NCBI RefSeq assembly: GCF_000004825.1
Contig: NW_008805074.1
Span: 868,001-932,000 of the forward strand
Reading direction: 5' to 3'
DNA from: Heterostelium album PN500
Lineage: Eukaryota; Evosea; Eumycetozoa; Acytosteliales; Acytosteliaceae
DNA: 64,000 bases
Position 1 is the first letter of the stretch. Every line of letters starts with the position of its first letter. This document shows positions 42,074-52,081 of this stretch, one piece after another. The translations under genes were made by a program, and so were the position numbers. The notes beneath the pieces were generated by a model that had not been told where the DNA came from, did not search any database, and saw nothing but the letters and a program-made list of their open reading frames with translations.

Positions 42074-45000
42074 ATGGAGAAATATAAATATTTAATATTT
42101 TTATTATTTTTTAATTTTTTTAAAGTAAATAATGGTATGAAAATTGTTTAAATTATTAAATTAATATATTAATAAATTATTATTATAGCTGTTACAGTTA
42201 CAGGTTTTAGTAGTTGGACTGCTTTGACAAATTCTATCATGGTTATTATCAATGTGTCTCCAGTAAACACTGGTTTTTAAACATACTTTGTAAATGGAAC
42301 CAAAGTCACTAGCGGTCTTTCTGGTTCATGTGACTCTGTAAATAATTGTCTAATAGGTGGACTCACACCTGGTGAAACCTATATCTTGGGTGCATGTGCT
42401 GAACCTACATACCAAAGTTCTTGTACCATTCAAAAATCAACTCCTCCAATAACTCTTTATCAGAATATTATATATAATACCAAGAATCTCTTTGATATTA
42501 CTTCAACCGGCATGACATTATCATGGACCTATTTATATGGTATTCCTGCACCTGCACCAACTTTTACAATACAAGCTAATACAACCAATTTGTCAGTTAA
42601 ACAATCACCAACCACCTACACAATCACCAATTTACTACCATCTACAGTCTATAAAATTAATCTCATTATGTACAATGATGATGATACTGTTCCAACTTCC
42701 TGGATCGTTGAAACCTATGCTGCCTCGTCAACCGATAATATCAATTCACAGCTATCAGCAAGAACAACCAAATCACAAACTATTTTCTCAGAGTTGATAG
42801 GTGGTATCGTTGGTGACTCTACTTATTACACTGTTTCAGATTTGACATTAAATCCTGTACCAGGTTGTGATAATACAGTTAATCAACAATGTACAATTAC
42901 TGGACTTTTACCAAACACCACCTACTCTTATAATATTAAAGCAGTCAAAGGTACTGAAACATTTCAGAAACAATACGACTATACAACATATCCAGCAATT
43001 ATCACACCAACTTTGGATTTATTAAATAAATCTTTAGAGAGTCTCTCTGTTGAATATGAAACACTCTATGGAGTTCCAGATCAAACAGTGTATACAGTTC
43101 AAGTAAATGGTGATAATGTGGTAGGATGTGTAGCAACAAAAAACAATAGATGTGATATCCCAAATTTAACAATGAGTCATACTTATCTAGTTAAAGTTAT
43201 TGCAGAGAATGATGGGGATTCACTTTTCCAAGAGAAATCCTTCACCACTTTATCAATCTATTATATCGATATGTCGCTTTCCAATAGAACAACTAAATCA
43301 CTGAATGTATCCTTTTCAACTAGCAATGGTCCAAGCAATTCATTATTCACAGTGGTTTTAGACGGAGCTAATGTAACTTCTTGTACAAATATCCTAGCTG
43401 GTAGTTGTTTAATTCAAAATTTGAATTCTCAAACAACCTACGAGGTTCAAGTCATTTCAAATATAGTGGATAGTTTTGTACAAGTTATTAAAAACTATAC
43501 AACATTGGAATCAGTCTCTTCACCAACTATTCAAGTTAAACAATTATCAAACCAAAAATTGGATATACAATATTCTTCACAATTTGGATATGGACCATCA
43601 ATTTATCAAGTCACTGTAAATGGAACAGTACTCTCTCAATGTATTTCGGAATCTGATCAATGTCAATATCCTTATAGTTTTGATCAAACCATTTATGATA
43701 TTATAGTTAAAGTAACCAATGATGGTACTGAAAAATCATCTACATTATTATTTAAAATATTTAATAGTAAGTTAAAATAATCTAATTTATTTATTATTAT
43801 TATTAATCATTTTTTCTAAACTCTTATATAGTACCAACCCCAGTTAATATAAATAGTACTTCTTTATTATCTTCAATTTCAATTGTTTGGAATGAAAGCC
43901 AAGAAGGATTCCCAAATTCAACAACCTATTCTGCTTCTCTTGCCAATAGTAATGGTGATTTTTATTTTGTTTTCTGTGATAATGTTACTACTTTATTAAA
44001 GTGTAACTTTACAATGCTCACACCAAATACAAATTATTCAATAAGAGTATCAGTTTATAATTCATTTTTCGATCCAATCAATACAACTATTCAAGCATCA
44101 ACTTTAATTGGTAAAGTAAAAAAAAAAACAATTATTTTAAACGTATATTTTATTAATTCAATTTTTTATTATTTTTTAGATACTATTAATTATTGTAAAA
44201 TTGATTCAAAATTAGAGGATTGTAATGGAAATGGAAATTGTATAAATGGTCAATGTCAATGTAAAACTGGATGGACAGGTCAATTTTGTGAAACCAATAA
44301 TCCCACAAACAATAATCCTGATATTACACCGAATCCAGGAAATCCAGGTATCATTGTAGTTGATAAGGGAATTGAATATAGTTTTGCAATCACTCAAATC
44401 TTGGAATCAGATGATATGAATAATATAGTTAAAACTCTAAATACATCAGCACTGAAATGGACTCTCCAAACAAACTCTGATAGAAATATTAGTAATTCAA
44501 TCAATGGAATGGTTTTAGAGAAATCATGGCAATACACAACTGAAAACAACACCTATTTTAAATCAATCAACATTATATTCTATCAATATCTATCGATTCC
44601 ATCGGTAACACAGAACGATTATTATCAATATGAATATTCAGGACAATCTTATGCAATCAAGTTGGGAGCTTTCAAATATACTTTTAATGTAACCGAATGG
44701 CAGTTTGCTTCGCAATTGAATACAATTCAACTAGAGAGTACAGTTACATCACCTAAAGGTGGATCATGTGATGACGGCGAGACAAAACTATCAACTACAC
44801 AATCATCTGATAATCAAATGATAATCATAAGCGATAACAATGGTAATTCAGTATTTGGTAGATTGTCAAACAAAGTAATATTAGATGATATTCCTCGTTT
44901 AATAACACATAGAGCCTGGCAGAGCGAGGTTGGTAGTAAAGACACAATCACCATAGTTTCTATAATTCCATACTTTTCAGAAACTCTTTACTTTGATCCA

Positions 45001-45201
45001 GATTTTGAATCATTAATTTCAGTAGATGGACCTGCCGAGTGTTCTAGTGACAATAAATGGAAAATCATTGTAGGTGTGGTGGTTGGTGGATTCGCTTTTA
45101 TTTCAATAATAGCAGCAACTGTTTATTTCATACATAGAAAAAGAAAGTTTTTAAAACAAACTAAAACAATGGAAAAGAAATTACAAAAATTAAAATCATA
45201 A
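42074..45201 (+). pseudogene. EGF/FNIII-type cell-surface protein, one in-frame stop
   Basis: Four exons (42074-42134, 42189-43766, 43832-44110, 44180-45201) read as a 980-codon frame. N-terminal signal peptide YLIFLLFFNFFKVNN; repeated beta-sandwich modules of fibronectin III-like type (recurring YTITNLLPSTVYKI, YEVQVI and C-x(5-6)-C pairs). One EGF-like repeat (CNGNGNCINGQCQCKTGWTG) and a membrane-proximal domain precede a transmembrane segment (IIVGVVVGGFAFISIIAATV) and a short basic tail. The layout resembles dictyostelid ComC-like surface proteins. Codon 51 is TAA (42278-42280), while the frame is otherwise intact for 929 codons, so this is a very young pseudogene, a polymorphism or a sequence error. 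If functional, it is a type I surface receptor or adhesion protein. Confidence 0.75.
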
Positions 45202-45531
45202 AATAAGAATATAATTATTTTTTTAATTAATTAAAAAAAAATTGGTGATTTAGATAAATATTTGTGTTTTGATAAAATTTGTAGAACAAATTTTTGGTTC
45301 TTGTTTTTTGGAATTTATTAAAGGTTGTAAAAATGATGACGAAATAATATGATTTTGGGGAAAAAAAAGATATTTTAATATTTTTCTTTAATAAAACCGA
45401 GGGTTCGTTAATGGAAGAAAATCTTTTGCAGATAGAAGGATTCTTTAAAATGTTTAAGATATATCATGATTAAATATAATTTAGTTTAGTTTGTTTATTT
45501 ATAATTATTTTTTTATACACATAGATATAAA
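45202..45531. promoter_or_regulatory. Spacer between two surface-protein genes
   Basis: 330 bp, AT-rich, including the promoter of the following gene. No separate feature seen. Confidence 0.4.
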
Positions 45532-47064
45532 ATGAAATTTATATATTTAATTTATATATTATTTGTTGTTTTTGGAATTTGTAAATCATCACAACTATAT
45601 GTTGACTCTGGTATTAAAGCTAATACAATGCCTTGTGGTGATACACCTCAAAATGCATGTTTAGATATCGTTACTGCCCTCTCTGTATATACAAATGCCA
45701 ATTCAACTGATGCTCTGACTTTACTTTTGGCTAGTGGTACTTATAGCGGTGTCAATAATACAGATATATCTTTGGTGAATATAACATTGACAATCACAAG
45801 TGCCAACACCAATAGTATCGCTACTATCGATATGAAAGGAGAGGCTGGATTCATTATTATTGGCGATACAGTAAATGCAACCAATGTCAATTTGACCGTC
45901 AGTTATCTGTCCCTTGCCAACGGTCTGGGAGGTGTTGTTAACATCAATGTAACCAATGTAAATGTTAATGTAGTCCTGGATAACGTTGCTGCCACCAATA
46001 ATCACAACTATAACGGTGGTGTTTTCAATGTGTTAACTGGTGGAGACGCTCGTTTCTCTGTTAGTGTTGCTATTTCCAATTCCGTGCTAAACAATAACAC
46101 TGCTACCAATTCCGGTGCCGTCTACTACACCCAATCCTATGGTTCTCTGACAGTCACCAACAGTGTTATGAATAATAATATCGCTCTTTCTACTGGTATC
46201 CTCTACTTGATTTTCTCTGACATTTCCATCAACAATCTAACAATGTCTGGAAACAAGGCCAACTCAACTCTGTTTGCTCTTGCCAACGCATTGGATACAG
46301 CCAATATCAATTCACTGACCTATACCAATAACAAACTTTCTTCAAATGGAGGTTCCCATATCAAAGTACTCGATACTGATATCGTTATTACCAACTCGGT
46401 GTTTAGTGATAACAACGGTGGTTCCGTCATTCAGCTAAAGCTTTCAGACATTAACGATGATACCTTGACTATCAACAATTGTAGTTTCACTCAAAATTCC
46501 AGTCCAACTATTGGTGTACTCTACTTGGATAACAATGCCAATTTAAATATGACCAACTCTGTCTTTACAAATAACTTTGCCAATGGATCTGGTGGTTCGA
46601 TCTATGAAAAACTTGCAAACTTTGCTCGTGTTACCAACACAATATTCAATAACAGTAACATTGGTATTGGTGAATTCGGTAGTACAGTTTATAGCTATTA
46701 CACTGACGATATATACACCAACGTTACTTTCATAACCAAATCAACAGTTAGCACACCATTCTATTGCCATCGTTCGAGAATGACTTTTAATAATATCACT
46801 ACCAACTCGAAATCCTTGCTGTCGTGTGCCAATGAAGAGCTTTGTATCATCAGTGGTAACGAGGATATTAAATGTTCAGGTAAAGATTCACCCTCATCAG
46901 AGGCTAGCAGTGAGAATGAACCAAAAAAGAAAGATGGATTAACCAATGGTCAAATAGCTGGAATCGTCATTGGTGTTATTTTAGGTGTTGCTTTTGTTAT
47001 ACTGATTATTTACATTCTTTACAAGAGACATCACAATCGTCACAAGTATACAAGTTATCATTAA
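45532..47064 (+). CDS. Beta-helix cell-surface protein, type I membrane
   Basis: Single exon, 510 residues. Signal peptide FIYLIYILFVVFGICKSSQL; then about 400 residues of short repeats rich in N, T, S and V (TNSVMNNNIALSTG, TNSVFTNNFANGSGGS, NNCSFTQNSSP) typical of a right-handed parallel beta-helix, as in polymorphic-outer-membrane-like proteins of dictyostelids. A charged linker (SSENEPKKKDG) leads to a transmembrane segment (AGIVIGVILGVAFVILIIYILY) and a histidine/arginine-rich tail. Many N-x-S/T sites suggest glycosylation. Coding sequence is GC-richer than its neighbours. Probably surface-exposed and possibly adhesive or sugar-binding; function unproven. Confidence 0.85.
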   Translation: MKFIYLIYILFVVFGICKSSQLYVDSGIKANTMPCGDTPQNACLDIVTALSVYTNANSTDALTLLLASGTYSGVNNTDISLVNITLTITSANTNSIATIDMKGEAGFIIIGDTVNATNVNLTVSYLSLANGLGGVVNINVTNVNVNVVLDNVAATNNHNYNGGVFNVLTGGDARFSVSVAISNSVLNNNTATNSGAVYYTQSYGSLTVTNSVMNNNIALSTGILYLIFSDISINNLTMSGNKANSTLFALANALDTANINSLTYTNNKLSSNGGSHIKVLDTDIVITNSVFSDNNGGSVIQLKLSDINDDTLTINNCSFTQNSSPTIGVLYLDNNANLNMTNSVFTNNFANGSGGSIYEKLANFARVTNTIFNNSNIGIGEFGSTVYSYYTDDIYTNVTFITKSTVSTPFYCHRSRMTFNNITTNSKSLLSCANEELCIISGNEDIKCSGKDSPSSEASSENEPKKKDGLTNGQIAGIVIGVILGVAFVILIIYILYKRHHNRHKYTSYH

Positions 47065-47425
47065 AAAAATCATTTAAAATAAATAAATCGTTATCAAATA
47101 TCGTAAAAAAAAAGGTTATTTATATTTTTTGTTTGTTGAATTAAATTGACATACCGGTAGATATAGTTACCTCTCATGATAGCACTATAGAAGTAATAGC
47201 AATAACTATAACTAAAACAAATATGTATGATATATCGAGTTAATCAGAGTGCACAGAAAAATAAACTTTGAATATAAATAAATATTTGTATGTTAATTGA
47301 TCGATTAAACTAATGAACAAATTAAAAAAATGGTAAATGAATATGCGAAATTAAAATTAATCCTACAAATAGTGTAAATAATAAAATTATATATTTTTAT
47401 CTTTTATTTTGATGTTTGGTGTTGA
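47065..47425. other. Spacer and 3' flank of U2 copy 2
   Basis: 361 bp of AT-rich sequence after the beta-helix gene. The repeat shared with the first U2 locus begins near 47386. Confidence 0.45.
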
Positions 47426-47644
47426 GGTGTACCTTTGATACTCTGAATAAACTGCAATACAGAGCAAATACATCTATGAGAAATATATAGGATTTACCAA
47501 ATATAATTCTGATCTCATAGCCTCTAGATAAATTAGATTAATCAAAGAATGCCATTTCCACTTGGGTTGGCAGAAAGAGATTAAGCTTTCTAGAACAGAT
47601 ACTACACTTGATCAAAGCAATTTAATGCAATTTGAAGAAGTGAT
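47426..47644 (-). ncRNA. U2 spliceosomal snRNA, copy 2
   Basis: Same 219-nt RNA as copy 1, including ATCACTTCTTC at the 5' end, GATCAAGTGTAGTATCTG, the Sm-site-like ATATTTGG and 3' GGTACACC. Within the RNA I see one difference: ATCTAGAGG here against ATCTCGAGG in copy 1, which removes the closing C-G pair of a small hairpin. Both copies keep all functional motifs, so both could be active. Confidence 0.92.
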
Positions 47645-47666
47645 TTTAAACTCTCTATCTGCACTT

Positions 47667-47704
47667 TTATTTAAATCGAAATTCTATTACAACTGATTAT
47701 GGAT
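47667..47704 (-). promoter_or_regulatory. U2 copy 2 promoter: TATA and DUSE-like elements
   Basis: ATTTAAATAA on the minus strand (47667-47676) and ATCCATAA (47697-47704), at the same distances from the RNA start as in copy 1. The DUSE-like element has one mismatch to the dictyostelid consensus. One base just next to it differs between copies. Confidence 0.6.
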
Positions 47705-48157
47705 ATCTTTATTCTATACTTTTCATCTATTCAAACAATGATTTATTTGTAATCATTCGATTATTATTTTTAAAATGTCTTCAATCAAAAAAAAAAATCT
47801 TGAATTCCAATATATTTGGATTTATTTTTTTTATTTAATTTTACACTTTTTTATTAATTTACAAATTTTTTTTTAATAATTTTAATTTATTGTTGATTAC
47901 CTATAATTTTATAAATTTTAAACCTATAAAAATAAAGATAGATTTAATATTTATTTATTTTAAAAATTAATCTAAAATTTTAATTGATTGGTTTAATTTT
48001 TAAATAGTTTATTGTTTTCACCCATTCCCATTAAATTACACCCCACATTTAATTTGATTTGATATCCTATTATGAAATGGTTAAAACATGACTCAATAAC
48101 AATCTTTTATAGATAACTATATAATTTATTACTTCAATTATTTGTTTATTTATATAA
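47705..48157. promoter_or_regulatory. Upstream of aldo-keto reductase gene
   Basis: 453 bp, AT-rich, shared by the U2 copy 2 upstream side and the aldo-keto reductase promoter (divergent genes). A short patch near 48017-48045 (CACCCATTCCCATTAAATTA) is richer in C. No gene. Confidence 0.4.
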
Positions 48158-49151
48158 ATGGAATATAGAACTTTAGGAAAAACAGGTTTAAAAGTATCTC
48201 TTTTAAGTTATGGTGGATCACCTCTTGGAGGAATCTATGGTCATAATGATGAGAAAAAGGCAATAGAATCTGTGCATTGTAAATATTATGAAATGTTCTA
48301 AAATTAAAAGAAACATTTTAATTAATATTATTTTTATAGATGCTATTAAAAATGGTATCAATTTCATTGATACATCACCATATTATGGCAAAACATTATC
48401 GGAATCTGTTCTGGGTAGGGCTTTGGCAGGTATTCCAAGAGATAAGTTTATTATGGGAACAAAAGTGGGTCGTTACGATACGAACGATTTCAACTTTTCC
48501 TATGATAGAATCATTGAATCTGTAAAAGAGAGTCTCGATCGTTTGAATCTAGAGTATCTAGATATCGTTCAGTGTCACGACATTGAATTTGGTGACCTTC
48601 ACCAAGTCATCAATGAATCTATTCCAGCACTACTAAAGTTGAAATCCGATGGTCTAGTTCGACATATCGGAGTTACTGGATATCCGCTGAAAGCATTGAA
48701 AACAGTGGCCGAGTCTCATCCTTCGTTGGATGTTGTTTTGTCCTACTGCCACTTTTGTCTCAACGACTCATCGCTCGACGATATCATTCCAACGCTTAAA
48801 TCTCAAAACATCGGCATTATCAATGCTTCGTTCTTGAATATGGGTATGCTAACGGAGCGCGGTCCACCCGAATGGCATCCGGCACCAACACAACTACGTG
48901 AACTAGCAGCGAAAGCATCGCAACTATGCAAAAGTCGAGGATCAGACATCTCCAAGCTAGCTCTCCAATATACATTTTCACATCCAGACATTGCCACTAA
49001 CCTCGTCGGAATGCCATGCATCGAGAACATCGATGACAATCTCAAAACAATGAGAGAACCAATCGATAAACAGCTACTCTCCGAAGTATTAGATATTTTC
49101 AAACCAATGAAAAACTATCAATGGAAATCCGGTAAACCTGAAAATAACTAA
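48158..49151 (+). CDS. Aldo-keto reductase, L-galactose dehydrogenase-like
   Basis: NAD(P)H-dependent oxidoreductase of the aldo-keto reductase superfamily. Exons 48158-48278 and 48340-49151 join in a tyrosine codon, giving 310 residues. The start MEYRTLGKTGLKVSLLSYGG and GGIYG are typical. The catalytic region has FIDTSPYYGKTLSESVLGRA (Asp and Tyr) and MGTKVGRYD (Lys); SLDRLNLEYLDIVQCHDIEF holds the His. NLVGMPCIENIDDNL is the cofactor-binding end. It most resembles plant-type L-galactose dehydrogenase (L-galactose to L-galactono-lactone, ascorbate route); the substrate in this organism is inferred. Confidence 0.9.
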
Positions 49152-49253
49152 CAAAAAAAAATAACAATTAACAAATAACCAAATGATCTATTTTGTTTCT
49201 ATTTATTTCCAATAATAAAATATTATTTATATATCTCTGTTTTCTGTTTTTTT

Positions 49254-50471
49254 TTAACCAACACATTTAGATGGATTGTTTGGATATTTCGTTTGACAGA
49301 ATGTCATTAATCTCTTGATTCCCTGAATGAATTTTCTTTGTGTTTCATCGTTCAACACATGTGCCACTTGACTGGAAGAGATCTTTTCTCTCGAGGAACG
49401 ATCGTGAATACCAACCATCGTTACACCCATCGGCCACGGTGCGTTACCAATTGACATCTCCATATACTGACTGTTGGCTTTAGAGTATTCACGCTCCTTG
49501 CAAAACTCGACAATCTTGTAGATATGCTGCAGCAGATCGTCCGGCAGTGATTTCGATTTCAATTGAGCAAACAGTGGTTTAATATGTATGTTGCATTGTG
49601 CGTAGATCGCCTTTGCCTTGTTACCTTGTGGTGTTCGCACCTCTTCCTCTGGTCGTGCATCCAAATGCTCTTTCCACTCCTTCAGTAGCTTCCAAAGGAA
49701 GTAATAGATATTGCCATACTTTGATTTCTTTGATTCCTCTTTTAGTTCCTCTTCCGACTCCTCTGGTTCTTTACTCTTCTTTCGCTGTGAGTCGGCATCG
49801 CCACTGACACCACCAGACTTTTGCTCACTATTAATCTGCTTCAATAGATTCTGGAATTCATTATCACCCTGAGTATATTCAATAGGTTCATTCTCCTCCA
49901 ACAATCTTAATCTTTCCGCTCTCATATAATCGGTTTCACCGAAATAAGTTATAGGTTGTCCTCTTTCTCTTAGTTTTCTAACAACTTGTTCTTTTGGTAA
50001 AAAGGGTATCTAAAGTCAAAAGGTTTGTTTGTTAGAATCAATATAATATTCAGAGTAGTATTCTTTTGTATACAATTGATATCAAAACTTACAGGTTCAT
50101 TATTTACATTATTATTATTATCATCACTATTATTATTATTATTATTTTGATTTACATTATTATTGTTTTCTTCGTTTTTATCTGTATTATTAACTTTTAA
50201 TTTCTCTTCTTTTTCTTTTTCTAATTTTAACTATTTAATCATTTAAATAAATTCAAGAATCATGATTAGTATAAATTAGATGATAAGATATTTAATGTTA
50301 TAAATAAATAAAACATACTTTTTCTTCTTCTTTTTTCTTTAAATTCTCTTTTTCGATTTCACCTCTTGTTTTATATTTTTTTGTTTGAGAACCATTCTCA
50401 CCAGATGACAATGCCAAAGATTGTGCTTCTTTTCTCTTTTTCTCTAATTGTTCTTTTAGTTTATTACTCAT
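49254..50471 (-). CDS. prpf18: Pre-mRNA splicing factor PRP18, three exons
   Basis: PRP18 acts in the second step of pre-mRNA splicing, with the U5/Slu7 group. Exons 50471-50319, 50230-50093 and 50009-49254 give 348 residues (human about 342). A charged N-terminus, an N-rich linker, then the PRP4-like/Sfm motif region IPFLPKEQVVRKLRERGQPI, FGETDYMRAERLRLLEENEP. The C-terminal helical domain has IGNAPWPMGVTMVGIHDRSS, SQVAHVLNDETQRKFIQGIK and YPNNPSKCVG. All introns are in phase 0. The tail is convergent with the aldo-keto reductase gene, 102 bp away. Confidence 0.96.
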
Positions 50472-50796
50472 TATTATTATTACTATTGAAATGTCAGTTC
50501 ATGATTGTACAACCAAACAAATTAATAATAACATTAACCAACAATATTCATATTATGAAAAATTCAAAAATAAAAAAAAAATAAAAAAATTTTAAAAAAT
50601 AGAACTAAAAAAAATGATAATATGTAAAATGATGATGAAGACGCGATCGATAGATGGTCCAACCATCTTATGACAAATCAAATAATGAACCACATATGAT
50701 TATGTTGTTGTTGTTGTTGTTGATGTAGATTGTATTTTCTGTTTTGTTTTTTTTTTTTTTTTACAAAGTATTTAAAGAATATTTTCTATGTATAAT
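50472..50796. other. Spacer between PRP18 and NTF2 genes
   Basis: 325 bp, AT-rich, with A runs near 50570-50590, a TTG repeat near 50704-50722 and a T run near 50748-50762. Promoter of PRP18 and 3' flank of NTF2. Confidence 0.4.
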
Positions 50797-51551
50797 TTAT
50801 TCGAGATTCAAACGAAGGAACTCATTCATCAAGTTGAAAGCTCCTGCATTGTTGACCAAGTGGAAAATATGTGTGAACTTCATTGGGTTACCACCATCAA
50901 TCTATATGGATGTTATTAAGTAATTTCAATTGTAAAACACTCTTGTTAGTTGTTTGTGATCACCTGGATATGATATTCTCTGTCAATATTATAATAATAC
51001 TCACTGAAAGATCACCAGTAGCCATAATCATAAGACCGTTTGAAGTTGGTTGATAATCGAGAGTATTTAATCTACGTTTTACATTTTGGAATGGTAATGA
51101 CTAAATAATAAAGTTAAACAACATGTTATTAATAACTTTTCATTCACACTAAACACTTATATATATAAAGATTGATTCAATTCCATTTAATATAACTATA
51201 ACATACACTAACATGATTGATAATATTATCTTTTCCTTGAATGGCTTTTCCTTCCCATGTCAATACTGATTGTGGAGTCTATATATTCGTAAAATAAGAT
51301 GGTTTAGTATGAGTACGTTATTTTTAAAGGTTTTTCTCTATCTCTTTTGCTCTTCATTATGTCTGTCTGTCTCTCCTCTCTCTTTTTATTTTTGTGTTGC
51401 GACACTTCTTCTTGCTCGATGTCATTTGTTTTTCTTTTTTTTTCTTTTTCCTCTCTTTACTCACATATAATGGAGCCAAAGCTTTACGATCAGCATCAAA
51501 GGTATTGTAGTAGTGTTCAAGGAACTGACGTGAAATCTGATCTGCTGACAT
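50797..51551 (-). CDS. ntf2: Nuclear transport factor 2, four exons
   Basis: NTF2 carries Ran-GDP into the nucleus and binds FxFG nucleoporins. Exons 51551-51465, 51278-51207, 51100-51005 and 50901-50797 give 119 residues (family about 125). Seen: QFLEHYYNTFDADRKALAPLY, TPQSVLTWEGKAIQGKDNI, VSSLPFQNVKRRLNTLDYQP, GLMIMATGDLS, and the end IDGGNPMKFTHIFHLV...LNDIFRL-like NEFLRLNLE. The exons are small and were missed by long-ORF reading; all junctions are in phase 0, the second donor being GTATGT after VS. Confidence 0.93.
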
Positions 51552-52081
51552 CTTTCTTTCTCTCTCTCTTTTCTTTTACGATAGATGATTGATTAATTTG
51601 TAACAAAACTATTTTGATGAAACCAAAAATAAAAAATTAAATAAAAAAAATTTAAAATGAAATTTTGAAAAAATATTATAAAAAATTAAAAATTTTTTTG
51701 TTTGTATGTTCACTTTGTATTTTTAAACAAATAATTGCATATGTATCATTTGAATTATTATTAGTCTTATTTCAATCCTTAAACTTTAGATTAAATTTCG
51801 AACGAAACCCAATAAAATAAAATTATTATAACTTTTGTGTTTTCATTTAGTTTTATTTTTATTTTTCATACCAATCCAATGTATATGACTTGAATTAATT
51901 CAATTTATATGTGCAAATATAATAATAAACTTATAAATGAGCATTTCCAAGTAAATTTTTATAAAATTGAAAAAAATAATTTGTTTGTCCAAATTTTGTT
52001 TGACAAAGGTTTTACCTAAACTTAAAGATACAAATGTGAAACCAGCATTCTAATTTGAATTGTTAATTACAAAATAAAAGA
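51552..52081. promoter_or_regulatory. Divergent promoter region, NTF2 and exonuclease fusion
   Basis: 530 bp of AT-rich DNA between two divergent genes. No gene found; shared promoter space. Confidence 0.45.

Larger units (their letters stand above)
47386..47796. repeat. U2 repeat unit, copy 2
   Basis: Second copy of the unit at 36518-36926, same strand, about 10.9 kb away. Sequence matches from the 3' flank, through the RNA, to about 150 bp upstream, then diverges after an A run. Confidence 0.85.
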
